NCBI GenBank assembly: GCA_944327225.1
Contig: CALVGZ010000001.1
Span: 62,001-126,000 of the forward strand
Direction: 5' to 3'
Source: Candidatus Gastranaerophilales bacterium
GTDB lineage: Bacteria > Cyanobacteriota > Vampirovibrionia > Gastranaerophilales > Gastranaerophilaceae
DNA length: 64,000 nt
The notes beneath the pieces are model-generated. The model ran no database searches. It saw only the letters and a list, made by a program, of their open reading frames with translations, and had not been told where the DNA came from. Shown here one piece after another: positions 18,380 through 31,514 of this stretch. The first letter of the stretch is position 1. Every line of letters begins with the position of its first letter. Position numbers and translations under genes: made by a program.

Positions 18380-20848
18380 ATGTTAGAAAAAGAATATTAC
18401 CCACAGAAAATTGAAAAGAAATGGTTTGATATTTGGGAGAATGAAAAACCCTATAAGGTTGATGATTATTCACCTAAGCCTAAGTATTTTGCTTTATCTA
18501 TGTTTCCGTATCCTTCCGGTAAGTTACATATGGGTCATGTTAGAAATTATACTATAACTGATGTTGTAGCCAGATTTAAAAAGGCTCAGGGGTATAATGT
18601 TTTGCATCCAATGGGTTGGGATAGTTTTGGATTGCCTGCAGAAAACGCAGCAATTCAACATGGTGCAAATCCCGAAAAATGGACCTTGGATAATATTGAA
18701 TATATGAAAAAACAACTTAAAATGCTTGGTCTTTCTGTTGATTGGGATAGAGAAGTTACAACTTGTCTGCCGGATTATTATAAATGGACTCAATGGCTTT
18801 TTATTCAGTTATTTAAAAAGGGGTTGGCGTACAAAAAAACTGCTCCGGTTAATTGGTGTGAAAGCTGCCATACTGTTCTTGCTAATGAACAGGTTATAGA
18901 GGGAAAATGTTGGAGATGTGATTCTGAAGTTACCAAAAAGAATTTATCTCAATGGTTTTTTAAGATTACTGAATATTCAGAAGAACTTTTGGATGATTTA
19001 AAATTGCTTTCAGGTTGGGGCGATAATGTAAAGACTATGCAATCCAATTGGATAGGTAAATCAAACGGTGCAATATTAAAATTTAAAGTCAAGGAAATAG
19101 ACGGGCTTGAAATTCCTGTATATACTACACGTGCCGATACTGCATACGGAATTACTTATTTGGTTGTTGCTCCTGAATATAAAGATATTGAAAAGTTAAC
19201 AACTCCTGAAAATAAAGCAAAAGTTGATGAATATCGCAATAATGCCAAAAAGCTTTCTGAGATTGAACGTTTGTCAACTCAAAGGGTTAAAACAGGTGTT
19301 GCTTTGGGTACTCATATTATTAATCCTTTTACAGGAAGGGTTTGTCCAATTTGGGTTGCAGATTATGCACTTGTAGATTATGGTACGGGTGCTGTAATGG
19401 CCGTTCCGTATCATGATGAAAGAGACTTCGAGTTTGCAAAAAAATATAATTTACCTATGGTTCAGGTAATCACAGGTGATGATTTTATTGAAGGGCAACC
19501 TTATACAAATAAACAGGGAAAACTTGTAAATAGTTTTGAATTTAACGGCTTGCGTGCAGATGATGCTCGAGATAAAATTACTCAGTTTGCAATAGATCAT
19601 GGATTTGGTGAATTTAAAACACAATATAGATTAAGAGATTGGTTGATTTCCCGCCAAAGATATTGGGGTGCTCCAATTCCTGTCGTGTATTGTCCAAAAT
19701 GCGGTACTGTTCCGGTAAAAGAAGAGGATTTGCCCGTATTACTTCCAAAAGATGTAGATTTTTCTGTTAGAGGTAAATCTCCTGTCGAAACGAGTCCTTC
19801 ATTTAAAGAAACTGTTTGTCCGATTTGTGGTGCTAAAGCAACTAGAGAAACGGACACCATGGATACTTTTGTATGTTCAAGCTGGTATTATATGAGATAT
19901 GCGGATGCAAGAAATGATAATCAATGTTTTAAAAAAGAGCTTGTAAATAAATGGTTGCCTGTTGATCAGTACATAGGCGGGATAGAACATGCTATACTAC
20001 ATCTTTTGTATTCCAGATTTTTTACAAAAGCTTTACGTGATATCGGGTTGTTGGATTTTGATGAACCGTTTAAGAATCTCTTAACCCAAGGTATGGTTTT
20101 AAAGGACGGTTCAAAGATGTCTAAATCAAAAGGCAATACAGTTGATCCCGATGATATTTATAAGAACTACGGTGCCGATACTGCGAGATTGTTTATTTTG
20201 TCTGATTCTCCCCCAGCTCGTGATTTTGATTGGACTGACGCGGGAGTTGACGGATGTTATAAGTTCATTTGCAGACTTTATCGCTTATATTCTAAATTTG
20301 AAAATAAAATTAATAAAAATTATTCATTTGATTTTTCAAAATTGACAAAAAAAGATGCCGATATAGTAAGGCAAACTCATATTGCGATTAAAAAAATAAC
20401 TAAAGATATAGAAACTGAATTTCAGTTTAATACTGTTATTTCGAGATATCGTGAATTTGTTAATTTTATATATGATTATACAAAAGACGAAAATTCCGTT
20501 AATTACGATGTTTTAAGCTTTGTTCTTTTGACATTGCTTAAATTGGTTTCGCCGGTTTTGGTCTTCATGTCTCAGGAAATATATTCTTCGCTTGGTTTTA
20601 GCGGTTCAATACATGATCTGCCTTGGTGTGATTATGATAATGATTTAGCTAAAACAGCAAATATCACTTTAATTGTTCAAGTTAATGGTAAGATTAAAGA
20701 TAAGCTCGAAGTTGAATCTGATTTGTCAAATGAAGAACTAGAAAATTTGGCAAAAAATGCACCTAAAACACAAGAATTTATTAAAGACAAAACGATTGTT
20801 AAAACGATTGTTGTTCCAAATAAATTAGTTAATATTGTTGTTAAATAA
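18380..20848 (+). CDS. leuS: Leucyl-tRNA synthetase
   Basis: 822-aa class I synthetase. The HIGH motif HMGHVRNY is within YPSGKLHMGHVRNY at about residue 45. Zn-ribbon-like CxxC pairs appear in WCESCHTVLAN and CWRCDS. The CP1 editing domain (about 220-410) includes TTRADTAYGITYLVVAPE. The KMSKS motif is DGSKMSKSKGNTV (about 575-587). The anticodon-binding and C-terminal domains are complete. It follows thrC by 9 nt with an AGGA box. Confidence 0.98.
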   Translation: MLEKEYYPQKIEKKWFDIWENEKPYKVDDYSPKPKYFALSMFPYPSGKLHMGHVRNYTITDVVARFKKAQGYNVLHPMGWDSFGLPAENAAIQHGANPEKWTLDNIEYMKKQLKMLGLSVDWDREVTTCLPDYYKWTQWLFIQLFKKGLAYKKTAPVNWCESCHTVLANEQVIEGKCWRCDSEVTKKNLSQWFFKITEYSEELLDDLKLLSGWGDNVKTMQSNWIGKSNGAILKFKVKEIDGLEIPVYTTRADTAYGITYLVVAPEYKDIEKLTTPENKAKVDEYRNNAKKLSEIERLSTQRVKTGVALGTHIINPFTGRVCPIWVADYALVDYGTGAVMAVPYHDERDFEFAKKYNLPMVQVITGDDFIEGQPYTNKQGKLVNSFEFNGLRADDARDKITQFAIDHGFGEFKTQYRLRDWLISRQRYWGAPIPVVYCPKCGTVPVKEEDLPVLLPKDVDFSVRGKSPVETSPSFKETVCPICGAKATRETDTMDTFVCSSWYYMRYADARNDNQCFKKELVNKWLPVDQYIGGIEHAILHLLYSRFFTKALRDIGLLDFDEPFKNLLTQGMVLKDGSKMSKSKGNTVDPDDIYKNYGADTARLFILSDSPPARDFDWTDAGVDGCYKFICRLYRLYSKFENKINKNYSFDFSKLTKKDADIVRQTHIAIKKITKDIETEFQFNTVISRYREFVNFIYDYTKDENSVNYDVLSFVLLTLLKLVSPVLVFMSQEIYSSLGFSGSIHDLPWCDYDNDLAKTANITLIVQVNGKIKDKLEVESDLSNEELENLAKNAPKTQEFIKDKTIVKTIVVPNKLVNIVVK

Positions 20849-20852
20849 AATC

Positions 20853-20870
20853 GAGAGGAGCTTTTCTCTT
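20853..20870. terminator. Weak hairpin between leuS and deoB
   Basis: GAGAGGA-type arm pairs with TTTCTCTT including two G-U pairs. It is the only structure in the 20 bp between the convergent stops, and its U-tract is poor, so termination activity is uncertain. Confidence 0.3.
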
Positions 20871-21999
20871 ATTGTAATAGATGTTTTTTGATAGTTTCAC
20901 TTACATAAGTGAAACTATTTTTTATCCCTATGTTTTTGCCTTCATAATTGTGCTTGTACATTAAATATGGTACGCATTCTCTAGTATGGTCGCTGCCTTT
21001 GTATGTTGGGTCGCAGCCATGATCAGCGGTAATTATTAATATATCATCATTTGTCATTGCATTTATAAAATCCGGCAGATATGAATCAATTTCCTCAATA
21101 GCTTTTTTGTACCCTAAACTATCTCTTCTGTGTCCATATAGCATATCTGTATCAACAAGGTTGGTAAAAATTAAATCACATTTTGAAGTTTTGATTGCAT
21201 GTAATGTTTGATTTAATCCGTCTGTATTTCCTTTTGTTAAAATCTTTTCTGTCACACCGCTTCCGGTAAATATATCGTATATTTTGCCTATTCCAAGAAC
21301 TTTTTTTCCGTTTTTTTCAAGTGTATTCAAGACAGTGTCTTTTGGTGGTTTAACAGAATAATCATGTCTAAGAGAACCTATTCTTGTTGGTTTATCATTA
21401 ATTATTTTATATGGTCTTGCAATTACTCTTGATATGCCGGCTTTGTTGGCGTCTAAAATTTTTCTTGCAGTTTTGCACCATTCATATAATGTTTCAATAG
21501 GTATCAAATTTATATCTGAAGCAATTTGGAATACACTGTCCGCAGAGGTGTATATGATGGGATATTTTGTTTTTTGATGTTGTTCGTTTAAATCTTCAAT
21601 TATTTTTGTACCTGATGCGGGATAATTTCCAAGTATTCCGCCACATTTTGTTTCGAATATAAATTCATTTATTATTTTTTCATCAAATTTCACATACGTT
21701 TTAAAAGGATTTTCTAAAACCAGTCCCATAAGCTCCCAGTGTCCGGTTGTTGTGTCTTTTCCTTTTGATTTCATTTTTAAAATTCCAAAATCGGCTGTTG
21801 GCGTATTTGTTTTATTTACGCCTTTGATATCTTTTATATTGCCAAGACCCATTTTTTCAAAGTTGGGTATGTCTAAACCGTTTTGTTTTATAGCAATATT
21901 ACATAATGTATTTACTGATAAATCGTCATTAAATTCTTCTGCATCGGGCATGGCCCCGATACCCATTGAATCTATTACTATAACAATCGCTCTTTTCAT
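20869..21999 (-). CDS. deoB: Phosphopentomutase
   Basis: 376-aa alkaline-phosphatase-superfamily enzyme interconverting ribose-1-P/ribose-5-P and the deoxy forms in nucleoside salvage. The N-terminal metal motif VIVIDSMGIGAMPDA, the central TTTGHWELMGL (about 80-90) and the C-terminal ITADHGCDPTYKGSDHTRE are intact. A GTAGAGG ribosome site lies inside the end of the upstream decarboxylase gene, whose stop abuts this ATG. Confidence 0.96.
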   Translation of the reverse strand: MKRAIVIVIDSMGIGAMPDAEEFNDDLSVNTLCNIAIKQNGLDIPNFEKMGLGNIKDIKGVNKTNTPTADFGILKMKSKGKDTTTGHWELMGLVLENPFKTYVKFDEKIINEFIFETKCGGILGNYPASGTKIIEDLNEQHQKTKYPIIYTSADSVFQIASDINLIPIETLYEWCKTARKILDANKAGISRVIARPYKIINDKPTRIGSLRHDYSVKPPKDTVLNTLEKNGKKVLGIGKIYDIFTGSGVTEKILTKGNTDGLNQTLHAIKTSKCDLIFTNLVDTDMLYGHRRDSLGYKKAIEEIDSYLPDFINAMTNDDILIITADHGCDPTYKGSDHTRECVPYLMYKHNYEGKNIGIKNSFTYVSETIKKHLLQ

Positions 22000-23325
22000 T
22001 TATATGATTACCTCTACATCATTATTTAAATAATCTAAATGCCATTTCTGTATTGCCTCGCCTGGATATAATAACCCAATTCCGGGGGGATAAGGCATAA
22101 TCATTTTGTTTGAAATTTTTAAAAGTGAATCTTGTTTGTTTACAAAAATAAAATCACGATTGAATGTATCAACCGGTTGAATTTTAACGAGTGGATAAGG
22201 TTGAAAATCAACATTTAATGGCTCAAATGAAGGATTGGTTTGGACTTTTTTTAGTGCATTTTTTAGCTTGTCTAATTTTTGCTTCGTTGTTCCGACTCCA
22301 CATAAATATAAGCACCCTATAGCATTGTTTAATTCATCTTCAATTTTGAAATCATCATACATAAAATCAGATAAATCAAACCCGCTTAAGCCGTCTTTTT
22401 TTAAGAATAGTTTGGTAGAATCATGAAATTCATCTTCGTAAAATTCGACACCAAATCTTCTTAATTCATTTTTTAATTTGTCAATTTCAAGGAGTAAATT
22501 TTGTATTTCGTCGTATCCTGCTTTTGAACTCAGGTAATTTAGACATGCTTCAATATTTGCTAAAAGTGGGTATGAGGGGGAAGTTGTTTGAAAAATATTT
22601 ACTGCTTTTTGAAATATTTGTGTGTCAATGTTTCTGATTTCTTTATTTATATTTAAAAGTGCTGTCTGGTTGAGAGCACCTGCGGTTTTGTGAAGTGAGT
22701 TAATGGAAATATCTGCACCTTGATTAATTGCTGTCTCGGGTAGAATATCAGAAAAGTTATAAAGTGAACCATGGGCTTCGTCGACAATTAAATAGGTATT
22801 ATATTTTTTGCAGATTTCTGAAATTTTTTTTATGTTTGAATTTATACCTTCATAAGTTGGGCTGGTCATTATGAAAACTTTATAATTATTTAGTTGCAGA
22901 GTGGATTCTAATTTTTTAGGGTCAATTTTTGTATATATACCCCAATTTTTGTCTGTTTCTGGCATAAACCAGTCAACATATCCTGCTGTTAAAATAAGTC
23001 CGCTAAAGATGGATTTATGACAGTTTCTTGCAACAAGAACTTTGTCTGCAGGGTTGATTAAAGCTTTCATGGCTGCATGAATTGCAGTTGTCGCTCCTTG
23101 CGTTATAAAATATGTATTTTTTGTGTTTAATATATCCGACGCTTTACCTTGGGCCATTAATATAGAGCTTTTCGGGTCAGATAAGTTATCAAAACCTTCA
23201 ATTTCTGAGAAATCATTTTTGTAAAAACAATCATAATTTTGATTAAAAATTGCTTTTTGGTTGTGTGTTGGCGTGGTAAAGATTGTTCTTTCGAGTTTTT
23301 TGCTTAATAATTTGATTATGCTCAT
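22000..23325 (-). CDS. Orn/Lys/Arg decarboxylase family protein
   Basis: 441-aa fold-type I PLP decarboxylase. Motifs include ITQGATTAIHAAM (about 74-86), the cofactor Asp region IVDEAHGSLYNF (D182, H185) and the PLP lysine K213 in SINSLHKTAGALNQ. The C-terminal small domain ends with PPGIGLLYPGE, typical of the short Gram-positive/cyanobacterial arginine/lysine/ornithine decarboxylases. Arginine decarboxylation for polyamine synthesis is a likely but unproven role. It is transcribed away from ligA across only 23 bp with no ribosome site. Confidence 0.88.
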   Translation of the reverse strand: MSIIKLLSKKLERTIFTTPTHNQKAIFNQNYDCFYKNDFSEIEGFDNLSDPKSSILMAQGKASDILNTKNTYFITQGATTAIHAAMKALINPADKVLVARNCHKSIFSGLILTAGYVDWFMPETDKNWGIYTKIDPKKLESTLQLNNYKVFIMTSPTYEGINSNIKKISEICKKYNTYLIVDEAHGSLYNFSDILPETAINQGADISINSLHKTAGALNQTALLNINKEIRNIDTQIFQKAVNIFQTTSPSYPLLANIEACLNYLSSKAGYDEIQNLLLEIDKLKNELRRFGVEFYEDEFHDSTKLFLKKDGLSGFDLSDFMYDDFKIEDELNNAIGCLYLCGVGTTKQKLDKLKNALKKVQTNPSFEPLNVDFQPYPLVKIQPVDTFNRDFIFVNKQDSLLKISNKMIMPYPPGIGLLYPGEAIQKWHLDYLNNDVEVII

Positions 23326-23327
23326 AA

Positions 23328-26082
<2,755 letters not shown>

Positions 26083-26190
26083 TTGCTTGCTTTTTTTCTG
26101 TGATGATGATATTTTTATATTGTTAGCACCGCATGGAATTATTTTCAGATTTTTGGTGCTCTTATGTGAGTAGTTTGTCACGGATAATTT

Positions 26191-29100
26191 GTGAAGTATA
26201 CATTTAACAATAAATTTTTAAAAGACAATTCTAAACCGGGTTCTTTTCGAAGAGGCTATGAGACTTTTCAAAAAGGTTTGGTTGAAGATGTTAAATTTAA
26301 TGAAAATATTGTAAGAGCAAAGGTCAAAGGAAATTATAAGTCTCATTATGATGTCGGAATTAAATTTACAAAATCGGATGTTCGTCCGACTTGCAATTGT
26401 CCTTTAGAAGAGCCATGGTGTAAACATGCAATTGCACTTGGATTTCATTCCCTTAAAAATCATTTTTGGGAAGAATTTTTATATGAAAAATTAAATATAG
26501 AGCCAAATTTAATTGATGAAGATTTACCTATGAATGAAAATCCTGAGGGTGATTTTATTTTTCATTTTAATCCAAAACGCAGGCAAAATTTCTTTTCAAT
26601 ACTTGTTATGAACAGACACACTAAGAAAGTTATCAGAGACCTTGAGGCTGTTTTTAAACAAATTATTGCAAGACAAAAAGAAGAAGAAAATTTTGAGCTT
26701 ACCAATTCTCAAAAACTTGAAGTGGTCATGTTTAAAATGCTTTTAGATAAGTCCAGGCTAGATAAAAAGTCTGGTTGGTATGATGTACAGATAAACAAGT
26801 TTGATGAATTTTTTAAGATGTTATCTAAATTAGATGACGTTATTGATGCTAAAACTCATAAAAAAATTAGATTTGCTGATGATATTTGGAATTTATGTTT
26901 AGATGTAAACGTTTCTTATGTTGGAAATGTGCTTTTGAGTTTATATTGGAAGCGACCGGATATAGATGAAATATATCCTTTTGAAGAGGTAAGATATTTT
27001 TCACGACAGTTAAAATGGGGCAGATATAAAGACGTAATATTTCAAACTGATGCGTCGGTTAGTGTTATACCGCAATATCTTACAAAAGCAAGTTTTTCCG
27101 ATATTAAAGACGCTGATGGCGGTAAGTTCGTATATGAAGAATTGCCAAAATTGCGTGAGGTGATGACCGTAAACTTGTCTGAACAAATGGAAAAACTTTC
27201 TTTTGAAAAGCGTCCGCCCAAATGTGTAGTGGAACTCGGGGTGGATTATGACCAGTCTTTAAAAGCGTCTTTAGAGTTTGAATATGATGGTGTTCGAGTT
27301 CCTTATCAAAAACAATATAAGAGTCCTTATGTTACAATAAAAGATCCTGACAAAGACTTATTATATTGGATCAAACGTGATATGCAATTTGAACAATCTG
27401 CATACCAGATGTTGTTGGCATGCCGATTTGCACCTGTCCAATCAAATAATCTTGCTTTAGATAAAGAGTTTGCAATTGATTTTTATAACTACTATATTTC
27501 AAAAGCTGGAAAGAATTGGGAATTTATTGAAAAAGACGATTTGTCTTTTTATAAATTAAATAAAAAAGGTTTAAAACTTGTTGCCGAGATTGATTTTTTA
27601 CCGGATAGCATCGATAAATTTTATATAAATTTAAAAGGTTTGGCTGACGATAAGGAATTGGATTTTGAAAAAATCGTTGATATGACTTATGAAGGTTCTA
27701 AATATTTTAATATTCCTTCAGGCGGGCAGGTTTCCATTCCTACAGATGATATTTTGTCTTTGTTAAAATCTTTCAATACTTATGATGTATATAAAAATGA
27801 CGAAGATAAATATATTGTGAGAACTTATCGTGCAGGTGTTGTTTCTGAAATGGAAAAAATGGGCATAACTTTGAAAATGAGCCGTAAATTTTCAATGTTT
27901 TGGAAAGAAATTTCAACTTTTTCTACAATGGATACAACTTCTCTTCCAAAGGCGGTTAGAGCCGAGCTTCGTGAATATCAATTGAAAGGATATACTTGGC
28001 TTTGGTTTTTGTATAAATATGGTCTAAATGGCGTTTTGGCAGATGATATGGGGCTTGGTAAAACATTACAAACACTAACTCTTTTACAAAAAGCTAAAGA
28101 AAAAGACGGAAAAGAACCCACTTTGGTTGTTTGCCCAACATCGGTTGTTTTCAATTGGGAAAAAGAAATTGATAAATTTGCTTCAAATTTAAAATATCTT
28201 ACATTAACCGGTGTGGACAGAAAAAGTAAATTTAAAGAAATTCCTAATTACGATGTAATAATTACAAGTTATGCTCTTGTAAGACGTGATATTGATTGCC
28301 TTAAAAAACATAATTTCAGATACGTTATTCTTGATGAATCTCAAAATATTAAAAATTCCACAAGTCAAACATCAAAAGCCTGTAAAATGCTTAAATCCTC
28401 ACATAGATTAGCTCTTTCGGGTACGCCGATTGAAAATAAATTGGAAGAGCTTTGGAGCGTTTTTGATTTTCTTATGCCAGGATTCTTATTTGATTCTAAC
28501 GAATTTAATCATAGATTTGTAAATCCTATTGTTGAAAATGAAGACACTGAAGTCCAAAAACGTTTAAAATCCCAAATATATCCTTTTATTTTACGCAGAA
28601 TGAAAAGAGATGTTGCAAAAGACTTGCCTGATAAAATTGAATCGGTTGCATATTGCGAACTTACATCTGATCAAAAAGATTTATATTTGCAAGTTCTTGA
28701 TTCTACGAAAGAAGAATTATTTAAATCAATTGAAACTGTCGGTCTTGAAAAATCAAGAATGTCAATTTTCTCAGCACTTTTACGTTTGCGGCAGATATGC
28801 TGTCATCCGAGGTTGTACGACAAAGAAGGCAAGCTTGGAATTAATGAATCAGGTAAATTTGAACAGTTGCAATCAATGCTTGAGGAAATTATTGCGGAAA
28901 AGCATAGAATATTACTTTTCTCTCAATTTGTCGGCATGCTAGATATAATTAAGTCTTGGCTTGAAGAAAAAGGAATTAAGCACGAGTATCTGTCAGGTAA
29001 AACAAAAGATAGGGAAGCTGTCGTTGATAGATTTAATAACGATCCTACTATTCCCGTTTTCCTTGTTTCTCTTAAAGCCGGCGGTACGGGTTTAAACTTA

Positions 29101-29358
29101 ACCGGAGCAGATTATGTAATACATTATGACCCTTGGTGGAATCCTGCTGTTGAAGATCAGGCTACAGATAGAGCGTATCGTATCGGACAAACCAAAAAAG
29201 TGTTTGTATATAGATTGATTACTAAAAATACCGTTGAAGAAAAAATACAGGCACTTAAATCCAAAAAGCGTTCACTTGTTGATAGTGTAATTTCGATTGA
29301 CCGTAATATAGTAAAATCCCTTACATATCAGGATATAAAAGACATATTCTCAATTTAA
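26191..29358 (+). CDS. SWIM zinc-finger SNF2/RapA-type helicase
   Basis: 1055-aa Swi2/Snf2 ATPase. A SWIM zinc finger lies at residues 68-79 (C68, C70, C77, H79 in TCNCPLEEPWCKH). A long middle region (about 130-580) follows, then the helicase core. The core has motif I ADDMGLGKTLQTL (about 622-634), motif II as DESQ instead of DEAQ, motif III LALSGTPIENKLEELWS and motif V/VI with GGTGLNLTGADYVIHYDPWW and QATDRAYRIGQ. These proteins remodel nucleoprotein or recycle RNA polymerase; the exact role here is unknown. The start is GTG at 26191, the only start placing the SWIM domain correctly; no clear ribosome site is seen. Confidence 0.92.
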   Translation: MKYTFNNKFLKDNSKPGSFRRGYETFQKGLVEDVKFNENIVRAKVKGNYKSHYDVGIKFTKSDVRPTCNCPLEEPWCKHAIALGFHSLKNHFWEEFLYEKLNIEPNLIDEDLPMNENPEGDFIFHFNPKRRQNFFSILVMNRHTKKVIRDLEAVFKQIIARQKEEENFELTNSQKLEVVMFKMLLDKSRLDKKSGWYDVQINKFDEFFKMLSKLDDVIDAKTHKKIRFADDIWNLCLDVNVSYVGNVLLSLYWKRPDIDEIYPFEEVRYFSRQLKWGRYKDVIFQTDASVSVIPQYLTKASFSDIKDADGGKFVYEELPKLREVMTVNLSEQMEKLSFEKRPPKCVVELGVDYDQSLKASLEFEYDGVRVPYQKQYKSPYVTIKDPDKDLLYWIKRDMQFEQSAYQMLLACRFAPVQSNNLALDKEFAIDFYNYYISKAGKNWEFIEKDDLSFYKLNKKGLKLVAEIDFLPDSIDKFYINLKGLADDKELDFEKIVDMTYEGSKYFNIPSGGQVSIPTDDILSLLKSFNTYDVYKNDEDKYIVRTYRAGVVSEMEKMGITLKMSRKFSMFWKEISTFSTMDTTSLPKAVRAELREYQLKGYTWLWFLYKYGLNGVLADDMGLGKTLQTLTLLQKAKEKDGKEPTLVVCPTSVVFNWEKEIDKFASNLKYLTLTGVDRKSKFKEIPNYDVIITSYALVRRDIDCLKKHNFRYVILDESQNIKNSTSQTSKACKMLKSSHRLALSGTPIENKLEELWSVFDFLMPGFLFDSNEFNHRFVNPIVENEDTEVQKRLKSQIYPFILRRMKRDVAKDLPDKIESVAYCELTSDQKDLYLQVLDSTKEELFKSIETVGLEKSRMSIFSALLRLRQICCHPRLYDKEGKLGINESGKFEQLQSMLEEIIAEKHRILLFSQFVGMLDIIKSWLEEKGIKHEYLSGKTKDREAVVDRFNNDPTIPVFLVSLKAGGTGLNLTGADYVIHYDPWWNPAVEDQATDRAYRIGQTKKVFVYRLITKNTVEEKIQALKSKKRSLVDSVISIDRNIVKSLTYQDIKDIFSI

Positions 29359-29359
29359 A

Positions 29360-30451
29360 TTATTCTTCGATTTCTGCCAATTTTTCTAATTTCAATTTTT
29401 GGTCATATTCAATGAGCATGTTGATAAGTTTGTCTAAATTTCCTTCAATTATTTCCCATACATCAAGATTTTGACCTATTCTGTGGTCAGTTAATCTGCC
29501 TTGGGGGAAATTATAAGTTCTAATTCTTTCCGATCTGTCTCCTGTTCCCACCTGAGAACGACGCAGGTCAGTAACTTCCTGCATTTGCTTTTGAACTTCC
29601 ATATCATAAAGTTTTGCTTTTAAAATTTGAAGAGCCCGTTCTTTGTTTTGCAGTTGCGAGCGTTCTTCGGTGCAAAAAATCATAATTCCAGTTGGTTTAT
29701 GAAAGACTCGGGCTGCCGTTTCGACTTTATTTACATTTTGTCCACCCGCACCACCGGAGCGAGCAGTTGTAATTTCGATATCATTCATATTTAGCTCTAT
29801 TTCGACATCATCAACTTCCGGCATAACTGCAACTGTTGCTGTTGATGTGTGGACTCTGCCTTGGGACTCTGTTTGAGGAACTCTTTGGACCCTGTGTACT
29901 CCAGATTCGTATTTTAATTGGGAATAGATATTGTCTCCACCTTTAATTGATATTACAACCTCTGAGACTCCGCCGGCCTCACATTCGTTAATTGATAGAA
30001 TTTTAGTTTGCCATCCTTTGCTTTGAGCATACCTTAAATACATTCTCATAAGGTCCCCTGCAAATATATTTGCTTCATCGCCACCTGCAGAACCCCTTAT
30101 TTCAAGCATAATATCTTTATCGTCCATAGGATCTTTCGGTAACAGTAAAACCTTTAATCTGTGTTCATATTCCTCGATTTTGGCTTCATTTGTTGAAATT
30201 TCGTTATTTAAAAATTCACGCATTGAGGAATCTTTTTCACTGTGAAGCATCTCTTTTGCTTCATTTATGGCATTTACGGCATCTTTATATTTATAATAAA
30301 TATCAACCGTTTCTTCCATTGTTTTTCTTTGTTTTGATAAATCGCGGAATTTTTCATAGTCTTGGATTACTTCAGGTTTGGATAGGGTTATACCCAACTC
30401 CTGATATTTTTTTTCAATTTTTTCAACTTTTTCAAACATTGAATTATCCAT
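29360..30451 (-). CDS. prfA: Peptide chain release factor 1
   Basis: 363-aa class I release factor recognising UAA/UAG. The catalytic GGQ lies in [17 protein letters not shown] (about 228-244). The region before it contains the recognition domain, with [18 protein letters not shown] typical of RF1. Length is standard. Its ATG lies inside the end of thyX (8-nt overlap); an AAGGATG box is slightly distant. It converges with the SNF2 gene with a single base between stops. Confidence 0.97.
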   Translation of the reverse strand: MDNSMFEKVEKIEKKYQELGITLSKPEVIQDYEKFRDLSKQRKTMEETVDIYYKYKDAVNAINEAKEMLHSEKDSSMREFLNNEISTNEAKIEEYEHRLKVLLLPKDPMDDKDIMLEIRGSAGGDEANIFAGDLMRMYLRYAQSKGWQTKILSINECEAGGVSEVVISIKGGDNIYSQLKYESGVHRVQRVPQTESQGRVHTSTATVAVMPEVDDVEIELNMNDIEITTARSGGAGGQNVNKVETAARVFHKPTGIMIFCTEERSQLQNKERALQILKAKLYDMEVQKQMQEVTDLRRSQVGTGDRSERIRTYNFPQGRLTDHRIGQNLDVWEIIEGNLDKLINMLIEYDQKLKLEKLAEIEE

Positions 30452-31139
30452 TTTTAGTTTTCATCCTTCCGCATGAATTATCTTCATCGCAATATCCAAG
30501 TCTTTCACATTTTGGAACAAGATGTTCACTGAGCCAAGGCTCTTTTTCTTCAACTAAAGCACACATTTTTTTAACTGCCATTCTTATTTCCAACTGTGCT
30601 CTTGTGCATAATCTCAAATTAGCAAGGTGTATAAGTTCCCTTAAGTTTAAACTTGTAACCAAAGAGCTTACCGTTGCATTTGGTAATATAGAACGTGCAT
30701 CTTCGCCTTTTATTCCGCTTTGCAGGAATTCCTGATATAAAATTGCCGTTTTTTGCATGTGTTCTACAAATTTTTTATACAATTCTTTATTTGCTTCTAT
30801 AGCAGGCGGCACAACAAAGTCAAATTCACCTTTTTCTTTTACATATCTCTGAGATTTTTGAGAAAAGCTCATGTGTCTGTGTCTAACCAGTTGATGGGTA
30901 GCCGCTCTTGAAATATTATTTATTGCAAATGTTAGTTGGATATGCTCAATTGTAGAGTAATGACCCGAAGAAATAACTTTTTTAATTAAGGATAGCATCT
31001 TTTCTTTGTCTGATGTGTGGTTTTCATACACTTCTACCGCACCTTCCGCACTATAACAAGTTCTGCAGGCAGTATATACAACATCCAGCAGATTATCTGG
31101 TATTGAAATTAATTTAACTTCTAATTCTTTTTTAGCCAT
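30444..31139 (-). CDS. thyX: Flavin-dependent thymidylate synthase
   Basis: About 231-aa FAD enzyme methylating dUMP with methylenetetrahydrofolate and NADPH. The ThyX signature RHRxxSxxxxSxR is present as [14 protein letters not shown]. Other blocks include [19 protein letters not shown] and [15 protein letters not shown], a variant of the R-LxxFxxLR region. I prefer the ATG at 31139 (MAKKELEV), which has a weak GGGG box; an in-frame ATG at 31151 adds only MGFD. It lies between rpmE and prfA on the same strand. No thyA is in the window. Confidence 0.93.
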   Translation of the reverse strand: MAKKELEVKLISIPDNLLDVVYTACRTCYSAEGAVEVYENHTSDKEKMLSLIKKVISSGHYSTIEHIQLTFAINNISRAATHQLVRHRHMSFSQKSQRYVKEKGEFDFVVPPAIEANKELYKKFVEHMQKTAILYQEFLQSGIKGEDARSILPNATVSSLVTSLNLRELIHLANLRLCTRAQLEIRMAVKKMCALVEEKEPWLSEHLVPKCERLGYCDEDNSCGRMKTKNG

Positions 31140-31160
31140 ATCAAACCCCATATATAAATT

Positions 31161-31185
31161 TTTGGCTGGTTTTTAGCCAGCCAAA
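31161..31185 (-). promoter_or_regulatory. Stable hairpin between rpmE and thyX
   Basis: Perfect 9-bp stem (31161-31169 with 31177-31185) around a 7-nt loop, GGCTGG core. It follows the rpmE stop on the minus strand but is not followed by a proper U-tract, so attenuation or mRNA processing is as likely as full termination. Confidence 0.55.
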
Positions 31186-31198
31186 ATACTTTTTGCAA

Positions 31199-31399
31199 CT
31201 ATTTTTTTTCGTAACGTTTTTTAAATCTTTCAACCCTACCTTCTGAGTCAAGAATTTTTTGATTGCCTGTATAAAACGGATGGCAAGCGTTACAAATTTC
31301 AACCGTAATGTTTTCTTCAACCGAACCTGTTTCGATTTCATTACCGCAAACACATTTTATAGTTGTTTTTTTGTAATCGGGATGGATACCTTTTTTCAT
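31199..31399 (-). CDS. rpmE: 50S ribosomal protein L31 (zinc-binding type)
   Basis: 66-aa ribosomal protein. The start [12 protein letters not shown] and zinc ligands in [12 protein letters not shown] and [13 protein letters not shown] mark the zinc-containing L31 form, with a CxC rather than CxxC first half. An AAGGA box precedes the ATG. It leads the minus-strand unit rpmE-thyX-prfA, an order also seen in other bacteria as rpmE-prfA. Confidence 0.96.
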   Translation of the reverse strand: MKKGIHPDYKKTTIKCVCGNEIETGSVEENITVEICNACHPFYTGNQKILDSEGRVERFKKRYEKK

Positions 31400-31501
31400 T
31401 ACTTTTTCCTTTAAACGATAATATCTGATAATTTAATTGTATTTAATCAAAAAAAATTTTCAAGTTATTAATAAAAAATTATTATATTCTTCTGTTTATT
31501 G

Positions 31502-31507
31502 TATAAT
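31502..31507 (+). promoter_or_regulatory. Consensus -10 of lepA (near-leaderless)
   Basis: A perfect TATAAT ends 8 nt before the lepA ATG (31515). The spacer TTGAGTT contains no ribosome site, and the -35 (TTATTA at 31479-31484) is weak. Confidence 0.55.
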
Positions 31508-31514
31508 TTGAGTT

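Noticed and set aside
26121-26165. tRNA or riboswitch in the gap before the SNF2 gene
   Set aside because: Only one 6-bp GCACC/GGTGC stem with a long loop is present; there is no cloverleaf or conserved core.
30190-30735. Plus-strand frame of 181 codons across prfA and thyX
   Set aside because: It spans two conserved minus-strand genes and resembles no protein family.
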